Shown: positions 46,021 to 57,149 of the stretch, piece after piece
How positions within the stretch are numbered: position 1 is the stretch's first letter
Layout of the letters: each line of letters starts with the position of its first letter
Origin: Wolfiporia cocos
Taxonomy: Eukaryota > Basidiomycota > Agaricomycetes > Polyporales > Phaeolaceae
Length of the DNA: 64,000 nt
Direction: 5' to 3'
NCBI GenBank assembly: GCA_029448655.1
Contig: JACCLO010000003.1
Coordinates: forward strand, 2,294,001 to 2,358,000
The notes under the pieces: model-generated
Databases searched by the model: none
The model's input: only the letters and a program-made list of their open reading frames with translations
Told to the model about the DNA's origin: nothing
Position numbers and translations under genes: made by a program

Positions 46021-46379
46021 GGAAAGCACGGTAGATAAAGAAAGGCCCGTTCTACACCCGTATCAAATTCCAGGGTTGTAGACCCCGCTATTGCTGAGAA
46101 TTAGCCAAAATACAAAAACCGTTGCGTCACTGGGAGTTTGATAGTATCGCTGGTTGGCAAGAACGCTGCTAGTACAAATGCGTTCTCTGCGGTCAACCTG
46201 ATCTTCTGACTTCTCTTTCTACTTGTGCGTAACTTCTATTTCAAAGGCTTTATGTCGTTTCCTATCCCTGCTCCAACACGCTAGTAGCGTATGTGGTAAT
46301 GAGCACATCCCTCCATTCTGCGTCATTGCTGACTGCCCGTAGACCTATACAAGGGATATTTGCATTCAAGCCCGTTCAC

Positions 46380-46940
46380 AGAATATCGTCCGCGGGGTGC
46401 TCTTGAATCTTCCGACCGCTCTTTCTTGCAGAGGCTCCATGGCAGAATTCAATGTATACAGGAACGGTATGTGATGACCAGGCGCCTTACTGTATGAGGG
46501 TACAGTCGTTGACAACGATAGCTGGATGAGCCTGGAAGACACGTCCCTCATGGCAACTGCTTCCAAGGCAACTGTGGCGTTTGATAGACGTCATGTCTGA
46601 CCATTAATTAGACACCAGCGAGTCCTCACTCCACGGACGCCACGTCCGTGATACGCAATGCTATGCCACTGCCTTGATGCATAGCCGGACTGCGCTTCTC
46701 TCTTGGCAGGTCACCAGAGACGAAAGACAAACGTGATCGACGCGCTGCTGAAACTATACTGCCTCTAAAGACAGACTGCTCTCGTCCCGTTCATCCCACA
46801 ATTGGAGGCCACAGAACTGACAAAAGACGAATGTCTTCCAACTTCACTGAGGTTGGCGGCCTTCCGTCGCTCTAGCAGCGTCTATGCAACAACATATCAT
46901 CAGTACGCTTATACACAGCCTCTTAACGAGCTAGAATACC
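46380..46940. repeat. Dispersed repeat block B2, uninterrupted copy (partners 35560-35965 and 37645-38160)
   Basis: This copy is continuous where the A copy is split by the 1.68-kb element, so it marks the empty site. The similarity covers AGCAGCGTCTATG and CAGTACGC near the right end. Confidence 0.65.
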
Positions 46941-47155
46941 TGACAAAGCTCCGGTGGCGCGCTGCGACACGTGCTCAGATACCAGCCTTCAAGCAAACGT
47001 ATATAGAAATTCTATGATCACCTTCTATCAGACGTCACCGCCTCTTTATGAGTTGATAAATACAGACGCATGCAGAGTTTTGCGCAGCGAGAAACGATCT
47101 CTACCCACCAATACTCTGCCGCTACAATCCATCTGTCGAAAAGGGCCCAAGAGCG

Positions 47156-48244
47156 ATGGAGACAGCTTGGGATGTATACGCTAAGCTATTGTGGGAGAAA
47201 GGGTATGGCTACCCGCTGTGGTCGCCAGAACCTCACGAGAAGGGTGAAGTTGACATTGGCGATGTCGGCTTCATCTGGGAAGGGCGCTTTTACTGTCTCC
47301 TCAATGCTTCCCAACCCTCCGACGCGGATGTGAACCAGCGTTGGGGAGACCTGGGTCCCTTCAATTTCCGGCCGTTTCGAATTGATCCAACATATCAACT
47401 CGACGACCCGCGGCGCATCTGCACGCGCATGCTCAGCAGCAGCAGCATAACGACATTTGAGGTCAGCAGCAAGGCATACACGTAGGCGTTCTGTTTGTAT
47501 TGATAGACATGAACGCCATTGTTGAACTCATGTTTCAGGAATGCAGGGGGACTCGGTATGCACCTAAGATGTACCGATGACCGAGCGGCTCTGCTATTTT
47601 TGCCCAGCGGAGCTGCCCATGGGAGGAGCTACATCAGCAAGGGCATCAAAGACTACATCCGCCAAAACGAAGGCGAATGGTACCGCATAGTAGCAGAGCA
47701 TACCCAGCTGGACATTAAGCAGGGTGACCTGATGTTTGTCACCGGTTGGATCAAGACTTCCGACTATTTCCTTGCTGCATGTACACATGGGGCTCACGTT
47801 GGCAGCATATCCCTCGACGCTGGCATTGGTGGCAAGGCGGGGATCTCGGTGACGATCTCCGGATCCAAGGACGTGGCACCGGGATGGGAGCAGAGGACGT
47901 CGTTACGCTCTCATAATGAGGACATGAAACAGAGCAATGCAAGTGGTTCCGATGAAAGGCAGAGCGACAGAGATACAAACGATCAATGCATATTCATTCA
48001 GTATTACAAGACCAAGCGGCGCGGAATCTTGGCTTCATTACTTCCGAAGCTCAAAGCCAATGCTGAATTTCGTGATCCTGATGATCCATCAAGGGACAAT
48101 GGAGGAGCAGATGGCTGCACGGCCTTCAAATGCGATGAAAGCTCTTCAGATGGTCGCGCAACAGGTGCCTCTACTCCATATGGGCGTATTCCCTCCACGA
48201 AAGATGTAGGTGAATTTTACACTAACATTGTACACCAGAGGTAA
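47156..48244 (+). CDS. Uncharacterised Agaricomycete-type protein, 343 aa
   Basis: Two exons (47156-47481, 47539-48244) joined in phase. The N-terminal third reads ELL-like start residues, LLWEKGYGYPLWSPEPHEKG, EVDIGDVGFIWEGRFYCLLN and RWGDLGPFNFRPF, and exon 2 has FLPSGAAHGRSYISKGIKDY, IRQNEGEWYRIVAEHTQLDI and DLMFVTGWIKTSDYFLAACT. This pattern, in which a host of basidiomycete proteins announce a 'GYPLW' start, a 'DIGDVGFI' strand and a 'VTG..KT.D.' strand, belongs to a large family of unknown function. The last 100 residues are polar and acidic. No catalytic residues or signal peptide are visible. Cytosolic or nuclear localisation is a guess. Confidence 0.8.
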
Positions 48245-48497
48245 TGTGTATGAGTATATATAGATTGACCCAGTGGATGACATACTGGACTATATACTCA
48301 GCGTGAGTGAATGACAACCGTAGACTGACAAGGAACATCGTCCATCGATCAATTTGCTAGAACTGTAATGCAACAATTGCAATTGCTAGCACAGAAGATG
48401 CGCAGTCGTTGTGCAGAGTTAGTCATCTACTATTGAATGTGCTGTCATCTATGTTGATATCGCTCGTGATTAGCAAAACATAGGATGCGCGTTTTCG

Positions 48498-49605
48498 ATG
48501 AAGGCGATTCTTGATGAGACTCGTCCACCTCTTCGCGTTGATCATTCCGGGCGTGAGTGGTCTACTTCACATGATGCAGTACAGCTCACATAAAGAGATA
48601 CTACGACAGTCGGTTATCTGTCTCTGAATAGAGATCGGGGCTTTAAAGGATCCAAAGCTTCTGTGCGCTCTTCTGCTCTCCACGAATCAGAGCGTCCGCC
48701 CCGCTCTCTCGTGTCAATAATCTCTTCTCGGGCTCTCAAGTCCCAGAGCGCGAGTTCCAGTATCCCATCCACGAATTCTACCTTGGTGGCATCAGACAAC
48801 GAGTCACCAGCGGCATGGGACACCGCCACAGATTTATGGAAGAATGACGAGGTTTCAGAAGTTCGTCGTCAAAGCAAGTATGAAGATGCACAGCCCGAAT
48901 CGGAAAACGATGTAAGGTTTGAGCCAAGTCCAGAATCTGTGCAACAGCCAGCGCACGAATGGCGCGACGGGTTCAGTATGCCAAAGCCATTAGGCATTGG
49001 CGGGACGATTGGCTCGTTCCTGACCAGAGCGCGCTCCGCCTCAAGGTCCGGCAACGGTATGTCGTCGCGCCGACCGATTGCGCATGCGCTAATGCGCGCG
49101 CCCAGTGCTTGGCTCGGAAAGGACGCCGAAAGTGGTCCGCTATCTGCGCTACAGTGCGTCCAATCCCCCGTGTCACTTCGACGTCAGACACGACACATCG
49201 AGTCTACGCTTTCGCGACCTCAGCCAGATACCGAATTCATGGGACCTCTCACGTTTTGCATGCGAGCCGCCCCAGCAGAAGATGCGCCTGTATAGCGCGT
49301 ACTACCCGTGGTATATTGATGCGAAGAGTGCGAACCCGTCAGGCGTCACGCTGAGCGAGCTCGTCGTCGCAATTTCGCGGTCTATGATGACGCTTGTATC
49401 GCATGCGGATTACTGGAACGACAAGATCAGTGACGCTGCGCGCGAGCAGATCGCGCAGGCACATGCGGCGCGGGCGCCACATGAGACCGAAAGCCAGAAG
49501 GGCATACGACGTGTGGACTTTCTCATGGATCGTGTCATATTCAGAGGGTTGGCGAGGGGGAGAGATGGCATGTGGGAGATGAAGCTCAAGATGAGGACGC
49601 TATAG
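48498..49605 (+). CDS. DUF6699-domain protein, 333 aa
   Basis: Three exons (48498-48552, 48610-49056, 49106-49605) in phase. A Ser-rich, probably disordered region (about residues 20-165) precedes the folded domain. The domain begins RYLRYSASNPPCHFDVRHD, continues LRFRDLSQIPNSWDLSRFAC, EPPQQKMRLYSAYYPWYID and GVTLSELVVAISRSMM, and ends GIRRVDFLMDRVIFRGLARG. This matches the fungal DUF6699 family, whose role is unknown to me. The start was chosen because it gives exact phase through the first intron. It follows the 343-aa gene by 253 bp on the same strand. Confidence 0.85.
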
Positions 49606-50935
49606 TCTATGAGCTCTGCCATAATCTCACAAGTCGCTCGGCCGTCTACATCTCGCACCAGACTTTCTCATCGACTATACATGATTATGGACATGCGCCT
49701 TTTGTGATACCCAGCCAAGATTATTCGAAACTCGCTGCGAGACTCTATCAGCCTCATATCAGCCACGATTTATGCCACCAGGTGCGGGTTATTGTACGAC
49801 ACAAACACAAACAACGTAAGCGCGAATGTCAAGTTCATGAATGCGGTCACAAATCGGATAGAGTCAACACATGGACGCTATATGTATAATATATCAGCTA
49901 CACAACACAAAGAGTGCATTATGGGGGGCGCCAGTGGACAAATTCCCGCTACGTTAGTAGTGGGTTCTTGTACCTCTGATCAAAACTGATCGTCCGCCAA
50001 AAATGCTGATCGGGGGCAAAACTCCTGCCCTAAATCTCCATTCACGTGCCTTCGCTCTCTGTCCACACCAGTTTAGATGGATCCAGTCATGGATGTCTGG
50101 ATCCTGTCCCATCCTTTAGGTACGTTTCTTCTTTTTCCACCTATTGCTACACCCTCCTGTCTCTCGTGGTAGCGTTCCACATACCACTGCCGTTGTCCCC
50201 CTGGAAAATTCTGTCTGCGAACCAGGAGTTCGTCAGGCAGAATGCTCCACCTTACGTACCATGAGATATGCAACAGACGCGCAACGTGCTTGCCAATATA
50301 GGAGTTTCTATACTTCCTGCTTCGCAATTCCATCAGCTGCTTCTGGCCCTTTGACCAGCCATAGCATCAGCATCGACCCACTCGCGGATGTTACCGGACG
50401 GTCGGTCTCTCTCTTCCGTCACTTGTTGACCGGAAAGTGTACCCCCTCTTTACCTCAGCGGAGAGCTTCTTATTCCATGCCCGTGGGACTAGAGGTGCAT
50501 ACAAATGATGCTGCGAAAGTCTTCAAAACCTTCGTGTGTCGCCTTCCAAATGCCAGAAAATGCTGTAGAAGCATCTTCTTTCGTTGCATTGAAGTCTACC
50601 TCTCCAGAATAGCTTCATATAGTACACCTGAAACACACTTACATTTAAATGCAAATGTGTCTGCTCAACATAAGTGCCGTGTCACCCAAAACATGTACTC
50701 TGATTCTGTATGCTCCTTCACTCGACATAAATAACGAGTTGCAAACGTTGTACTCTAAGTCATTCATAACGCATTCGACGCATGCGCCTGACTTTACAGT
50801 CCAGCTTTTAAAACTCAGTACACTGTGTAACGTAGCGGGCCATGCCGGGACCGGTGCTACTCCATTATTTATTTGCACTGGTTTACATTAGTATTTACCA
50901 ATCAGTTTGCGTCGCACACTGAATTTGCTAAGAAG
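49606..50935. other. Intergenic region, no gene recognised
   Basis: 1.3 kb. One fairly long frame (50144-50734) has no family resemblance and no splice support, and an overlapping antisense frame exists. Not called. Confidence 0.4.
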
Positions 50936-51474
50936 TAGTCTCGTCCCCAGCCCTTGCATGTGGCTGCTGCCGCTCAGGAGAACCCGAGCAGAGTGTGAAA
51001 AACATATTGCAAGTTGCAAGCAGCCACTGTACAAGGTCTGGTGGGTTTTGGCAGGGCAGGTGTAGGTGACCCTGTCTTGTGACCGTGACGCTGGTGCCTA
51101 AAGCGCGATGCGGTGTGCGTATGCATCCTCACAATTGTACTTACGTGCTACCTGTATTGGGTCTGGTCTTTTTGATAGACAATCATAATGTCATCTAAGT
51201 AAACTCACAGGAGTCTGTTAATCGCGACGTTAGCCTATTCACGGATATGCTCAATGCGGTGCGCATTGTGGCTGAAAAAATCGTCAATACGCGTCTGCAA
51301 ATACATGCCGCTTAATCACTGAGAAAGTATTGGGCCTGACAGAGTACTTATGACCGGCAGCTTGATGCCACCGAGGCACTGGTCCTGCACTTAGGAGCGG
51401 GCAGAACTATGCCATTTGGTCTGCTTTGTAGTGATGTGCCAGGCCCGGCTTTGGGCCATAGGCTGGGCCAGACC

Positions 51475-52337
51475 TAGGGCACCACACCGTTCCGTATTTT
51501 ACGAAAACGAACTGTAAGTATACGGAAACGGCCATATCGTATACGGACCGGCATCTCCCGGATATGATACAGATACGATACGGATTCCACCGTATCAGTT
51601 CAGTTTCATATGCGTATACGGCCATATGTACTGCATGCCGCCTGCCATGTGTCTTGAACGTGTTCTGCGCTGCTGTGCCGATAGCTAACACTCAGTCATA
51701 GAGGCTCACACTGTGTATTTCTGAGCTTGAGTATGGTAGTCAAAATGGCAGTATTTTTGCAAAACTCTGTGTGTGCTGGATAGTCCAAAATTAGCCACTA
51801 TGGGCACATTGCATCAATGGAGGTTGATGATTACCTAAGCCTGAAGCCTTTAGGCTTTGGGAATCAGTGTGGCAATCATAGTATTCTGTTATATTGGTGG
51901 AAAGAACACCAAGGTACCTATCCTAATCTCTGTCGATTTGCGCATGACATTCTCGCTATTCCTGGTAGGTCCTATACATAATGATTGACTTGAATTGCTT
52001 CAGGTTCTGCTGTCACTGTGGAAAGGCCATTTTCATCGGGCCTCCATCTCACTTCGCCATGCTAGCCTCAAGCCACAAACCATTCACAGATTGATGCTGA
52101 TAAAGCATCGACTGATTCAAACGCAGAGGGAGTTGAATAGGGCTGCCGATGACGAGAGGAGATTTATGTAGATAATACATGCTCAGACCGTATATACACA
52201 TATTATACGGATACGGGCAGAATACGGCAGTACCGTATATGGAGTTGCAACAATACGGAACCAATACGAATACTTACGTATCCGTTTTCCCACATATTGA
52301 TACGTCCATAACCGTATACTGCACGATTGGTGCCCTA
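51475..52337. mobile_element. hAT element, nested, with transposase C-terminal relic
   Basis: Ends TAGGGCACCA...TGGTGCCCTA with 8-bp flanks GCCAGACC (51467-51474) and GCCAGGCC (52338-52345), one mismatch. Both ends carry many ATACGG/CCGTAT subterminal repeats. The 94-bp MITE at 28303 shares ends and repeats. Confidence 0.82.
51817..52175 (+). pseudogene. hAT transposase, C-terminal dimerisation region
   Basis: Two pieces separated by a possible intron (about 51966-52003) read LLYWWKEHQGTYPNLCRFAH, DILAIPG and then SAVTVERPFSSG, which is the conserved 'YW......P.L...A...L.IP.sS...ER.FS.g' block of hAT transposases. Downstream RLMLIKHRLIQTQ continues in frame after one disruption. The catalytic part is missing, so the element cannot move by itself. 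Confidence 0.8.
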
Positions 52338-53480
52338 GCCAGGCCAAGCCCTACTTGGGCCGGGCCAGGCCGGGCCCTACACCATGGCTTGAGATGGCCC
52401 AGGGCCCGGCTTGTGTCTCAAGCCGGGCCGGGCCAAGCCGTGAGCCCTGGGCCTGAAAGCTCTAACGTCTAGTAACTATGATATAAGGATATATATAGTA
52501 GCAGTATGCTATATTCCAATGTAGTATCTCTATATTCTTAAATTCAAGCAAGAGGATAGTCCCATGGATTGAATTCTTGGTGCGCTCACTTTTGGGTGCC
52601 TATACAATGCCCCATTTGGTGGGCGTGCCACAGAGCACCATGCCGGTGAAATGATGATTTCAGACTATAATTCACTAATTATTGAAGATACTGGAGCTTG
52701 GATTTGTCAGAAGATAGTTGGAGAAGGTATGTTATGAGTTTGTGTGGCTACAATGATGATCATCCTCACAGTGCCAGGCCCCGGGCAAGCCCCAGGCCGG
52801 GCTGGGCCAAGCCGTGGGCCATCAATGGGGGCCCAGCTTGAGGTTTTGAAAAGCCAAGGCCATCCAAAGCCGGGCCAAAGCTGGGGGCTTTCAGGCCGGG
52901 CCGGGCCGGCACATCACTACCAGTGGTTTGTACTGGCTGATGAGACGGAGAACACAGTCGTTGACATCATCGTCAAGCTCAGACATTATGTTTTGGAGTT
53001 ATAAGATGGTACAGTACGTTACAGATGTGGCCAGCTAGGCTTCGCATTTGTGAGCTCATTGAGTGCGACTGCATCACACGCTGTAGGCATTGGTATCACG
53101 GTCATGAGATGGGGTCACCTACACCCGCCCTACCGAAACCCACCAGACCTTATACCAGTGGCACCTGCAATATGTTTTTTGCACTCTGCCCGGACATGTC
53201 CGGGCTGCAGGCACCACAGGTATAAGGTCTGGAACCAAGACTAGCTGTAATCTTACCTGCAGCGATTCTGCACACACAGGATAGCTGGATAATTCCATTT
53301 TCATTGACGCAGTCCATAAAACATGCAGTGTCATTTTCAGCTTGCCAATTATGGCAGCATCCAAAATATAATGTGGCGGTATACATAACACTCACCCCAC
53401 GTCGGCCGTCTGCTGCTTCTGATCACCTCGTCCCTCCTGGAGTTCTCCCGGCATGCAGCAGCATACCCGCACCATCAGAT

Positions 53481-54617
53481 ATGCACGCTCCCTTCCTCTC
53501 CACATATCCCCTCCTCCTCTCTGCCCTTGCTGGTGTGCATGCCTTGCCCGCCATGCAATCCGACTCGGGGCCGGTTGCCATGCTGACACCCTCACAGATC
53601 GATGCCTTCAAGCTGTATATGTGGTACGTGAGCACGGGCCACTGCAACAGTAGCACGACGCTCGCGTGGGACTGTGGCACTGACTGTGATGCTAACCTGA
53701 GCTTTAAGCCTGTCGCATCCGGTGGGAATGGTGACGCCATGCAGTATTGGTTCGTCGGGTACGATCCCGTGCTTGACACAGTGATCATGTCACACCAGGG
53801 TACGGACACGCATAAGATGTAAGCGTGTTGGAGCTGCTCAGATCCGTGTGGTGATGGGTGGTTGACATGTGCATAGCCTGTCACTGCTGACAGATGCGGA
53901 CATTTTACTTGTCAAGCTCGACTCGGACCTCTTCCTGGGAATTAGTTCGGAGATCAAGGTCTCACAGGGCTTCTGGGGTGCACAAGAAAAGTGCGCATAT
54001 ACCCACCTTTATTCTTGCCACCGGATTCTGGCGGTCTCTGCTGCCAGAGTGGCAACGGACATGCTCGCAGCCATGCAGATGACCATTGACATGTACAGCA
54101 CGAGTCAGGTGATGATGGTCGGGCACTTGCTTGGTGAGTTTGGCATCGTAGCGGTGTGCACGTCCCACTGATCACGGGATGCTGGGCATGGCTGCAGGTG
54201 CGGCAATCTCACTGCTCAACGTGGTCTACCTTCCGTTGCATATCTTCGACGCATCATTCATGTTCATTGGCTACAGCCTCCCAATGGGTAGGTCCCTCCT
54301 CCTCCTCTCTTCCTGCCCTCAACCAACTCCCCCCGCAGGTTGGCAACCAGGAATTCGCAGACTACGTTGACGTGGCATCCCTATCGGTGACACACATCAA
54401 CAACAAAGAGGACCTGGACCCAATCCTGCTGGGCATATTCCTCGGATATGTGCACCCATCTGGGGAGGTGCACATCAAGGACTCGGGCGAGTGGGCTGCA
54501 TGTCCGGGACACGACAACCCAAGCACTCAGTGCATCATCAGGGACGTGCCCAAGATCTGGGACAGAAATGCGAGCGACCATCCCAGGCCATATGGCAGTG
54601 TCGAGATGGTGTGCTGA
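53481..54617 (+). pseudogene. Class-3 lipase copy with lost catalytic serine and a frame defect
   Basis: Homologous along its length to the lipase at 31.4-32.6 kb: signal peptide, LAWDCGTDCDANLSFKPVAS, WFVGYDPVLDTVIMSHQGTD, LSLLTDADILLVKLDSDLF, AAISLLNVVYLPLHIFDASF, VGNQEFADYVD and HPSGEVHIKDSGEWAACPGH. The nucleophile elbow reads GHLLG (TTG replaces the serine codon), so it cannot act as a serine hydrolase. One extra base at the donor after SLPMG puts the last exon out of frame. The first intron of the active gene is absent here (QYWFVGYD is continuous). Confidence 0.85.
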
Positions 54618-55554
54618 GCACTGCAGCAGCGTGTTGGGATATTGCTGTTGTGCTGCCGGGAACTGTCACTTGGTTATGGGATTAACTGCAGGTTGCTTGC
54701 TTTTGGCTGATGGACTGTGTTATTATCACCATGCTCTACATGTGGGAGCTGTGGTAAGAAGTGAAAGTACAGTGTTCCACAGCACATTATCATGAGGAGA
54801 GCTGATGCTTGCAGATGTCATCGGACTTCCAATCACTTTCTGGATTAGCGCCACCACCACTGCCACCACCACACCACTTGCTGGTATTGACCTTAACGTA
54901 GCTCAACTCTAGTAACAAGAATAGATACTGGTGGATATCTCATAAAATGAACTAGCTTTTAGAGTGCCACAGATTTTCCTAAGGCTTCCCCTTATTTTTA
55001 CCTATTTTACCTCGTCTTCTATGAATTATACAGTAGTTGTACGACTTACCCGTAGTTAACTATTAGGTTATCTACATATGAAACCCTTATGCGTAGTTAG
55101 TAATCCTAACCTACGTACCGAACCCATGCGCCTGCCTCGTATAGTCACGTGACCCCTTTACATGCCTATGTCTAGACACATGACTACGGCACATCCTGAA
55201 CTCACAGCATTCCCCAAATAGAGCGCCTGAAACCATAGACACGCTGGCATACGCTGTAACAGGTGCATGCTGACACGTCCCCTAGAAACGCACGGGTAAC
55301 CATTTATCCAATGGCTCCCCGTGCACCCCAAACAGCACCTGGCATTACCACCCGGTGCACAGACCACATGTCTTTAGGGCAGCCCTTGTAGCATCGCTCC
55401 GAAGCATGTATATATACTAGACCTCTGAGGTGTACCATCCTCAGAACTAATCATCTCTTGTCCACTGCTAAAGCATACATTGCCTAAGCACACTTAACTC
55501 TCACACTTCATTGTCATAACCCAACCCCTCAAGAATATAAGTGAGTGTTTGTGA
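54618..55554. other. No gene recognised
   Basis: About 0.9 kb; includes a short CCACCA-type microsatellite (about 54848-54876) and AT-rich DNA. A TATA-like TATATATAC at about 55410 lies 0.15 kb before the LTR. Confidence 0.4.
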
Positions 55555-55559
55555 CATAG

Positions 55560-56320
55560 TGTTACGGATCAAATATCCGTTTAACGCAAAATAACTAAGT
55601 CGAGTTACTCAGCGTATCGAGTAGCGCACTACTCGTCGGACTCCTCAGAGTCAGAGCGTCGATATACAAGCTGCAGGCTTAATTGCTCAAGCCTTTGAGA
55701 ACGAGTATAAGATCCTTGAATTCAACAAGGTCGAGCTGAGGAACTCGACCGATATTTACATCAGGTTATATACTGCGATCCGTGAATCGGGGTCATAGTG
55801 TCTTTGGTACTACTACTATTAAGTCTGTCGGGCTAACGATATAAGTAATAAAGGAGAAGTGTTGCGGTTGAGTGCAACAAGAGATGAAACACAGAACTAC
55901 TGTGGTTGGACACAGAATATCAGCTAGAACGAGATGCGGACACAGAGAATGGGCATAGGGTTGTTATACATGAAACAGGGCCTACGGTTGAGCGGAGGCC
56001 CCCTAGAAATAGAGCGCTAGGTACAGCGGTTGAACGCTAAGTCCTCATACACGGTGAGGCGTCAAATGGAATATTCGAGTGTACCTGGTATAACCGTAAC
56101 AGGATGAAACATAGAACTACTGTGGTTAGACACAGAATATCAGCTAGAATGTGATGCGAACGCGGAGAGTGGGCATAGGATTGTTACACATGAAACAGGG
56201 CCTACGGTTGAACGGAGGCCCCTAGAAATAGAGCGCTGGGTACGGCGGTTGAATGCTAAGTCCTAATACACAGTGCGGCATCAAAGAGAATATTCGAGTG
56301 TACCTGGTACGATCGTAACA
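55560..56320 (+). mobile_element. Solo LTR with duplicated 3' part, 5-bp TSD CATAG
   Basis: The insert begins TGTTACGGATC and ends CGATCGTAACA; CATAG stands directly before (55555-55559) and after (56321-56325). A first complete LTR ends CCGTAACA at 56101. Then about 220 bp (from GATGAAACA, 56103-56320) repeat the 3' half (GGGCCTACGGTTGA, GGAGGCCCC, TAGAAATAGAGCGC), ending in a second CGTAACA. TSD at the outer limits shows that the duplication arose within the insertion. Confidence 0.85.
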
Positions 56321-56325
56321 CATAG

Positions 56326-57149
56326 AGCCACAGCATCAGTCTAAATTACTGTCTGTGTCTGATTGGAGGTCAAGATCCTTGATCTTGAACTCAGATTCAG
56401 GATTCTGGCAAGACTTGGTTTGAGCAGCACTAATAGCTGAGCACTCCCCATCTGTCCTTGAATCATAACGGACTATTGCTGCCTTGAGTGCATCTAATTT
56501 TTCTGCTTTGCATTTGAGATTCCCTGGCCATGGTATGAGCATATCTGCATCATACTGCCAGTGCCACTTAATCCGGGTTAATCACTACGAATAGTCTTAA
56601 AAGGCAGGCAACTACATCCACTACGCTCTGCTAAAATATATTCATGGTCAAGAGACAACCCAGCTTCTGTGTACCGTAAGCTGTAAATGGATAGACTAAT
56701 ATGTTTAAAATCAGATTGCCTAGTATCATAAGCCGAGCTCTATCGTATAAATCATAGACGACATTTTGCATTGTCAAATCAGTATAAATGTACCTCCTCC
56801 TTGCCCATAGATATACCACACCCCCCCCTCCACAAAGTAACAGTCTCAACTATTCAAAGTGCACATTTACTAAAAACGATATTGGGAACAGAAGCTTTAA
56901 AACGGCTTCGTTGTCTCCGGGAGAGCAGTTCAATGCTGAGACCTCGGACAGCAAATTACTTTGTAGAAATATGTTCCCAACGATTTATTCAGCTGCAATG
57001 CAATAACAATTGTGCCAAAGGGGCACAATGCCAACTCTGTTGGCATTTGCAGGTCTCAGTACTTAAGCTATTACGGCACATGGCAGTGATGTGCTCGTGA
57101 CATCACTTGAGCTTGCTGTCTTGTAATCGTTGTTGCCCTGCCAGACCCT
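56326..57149. other. No gene recognised
   Basis: About 0.8 kb before the KDZ relic. It may hold its 5' flank; a short CCCCCCC run is at about 56820. Confidence 0.4.

Larger units (their letters stand above)
50936..53243. mobile_element. TAGTCTYG-family DNA transposon, 2.3 kb, long diverged TIRs
   Basis: Ends TAGTCTCGTCCCCAG (left) and TAGTCTTGGTTCCAGACC read inward from the right (53243). Inverted arms of about 150 bp share GAGTG..AAAAACATATTGCA and GGTCTGGTGGGTTT[TC]GG[CT]AGGGC[AG]GGTGTAGGTGACC. The right arm forms a hairpin CCAGACCTTATACC...GGTATAAGGTCTGG. The subterminal GGTGTAG[GA]TGACC motif and the ends link it to the 820-bp element at 44371. The interior holds GC-rich GGGCC repeats (about 51438-51474, 52338-52455, 52780-52915) into which a hAT element has inserted. 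No target duplication is visible, so it is older. Confidence 0.75.

Noticed and set aside
50144..50734. 196-codon plus-strand frame
   Set aside because: No family resemblance, no start context or splice partners, and an antisense frame of similar quality. Not supported.
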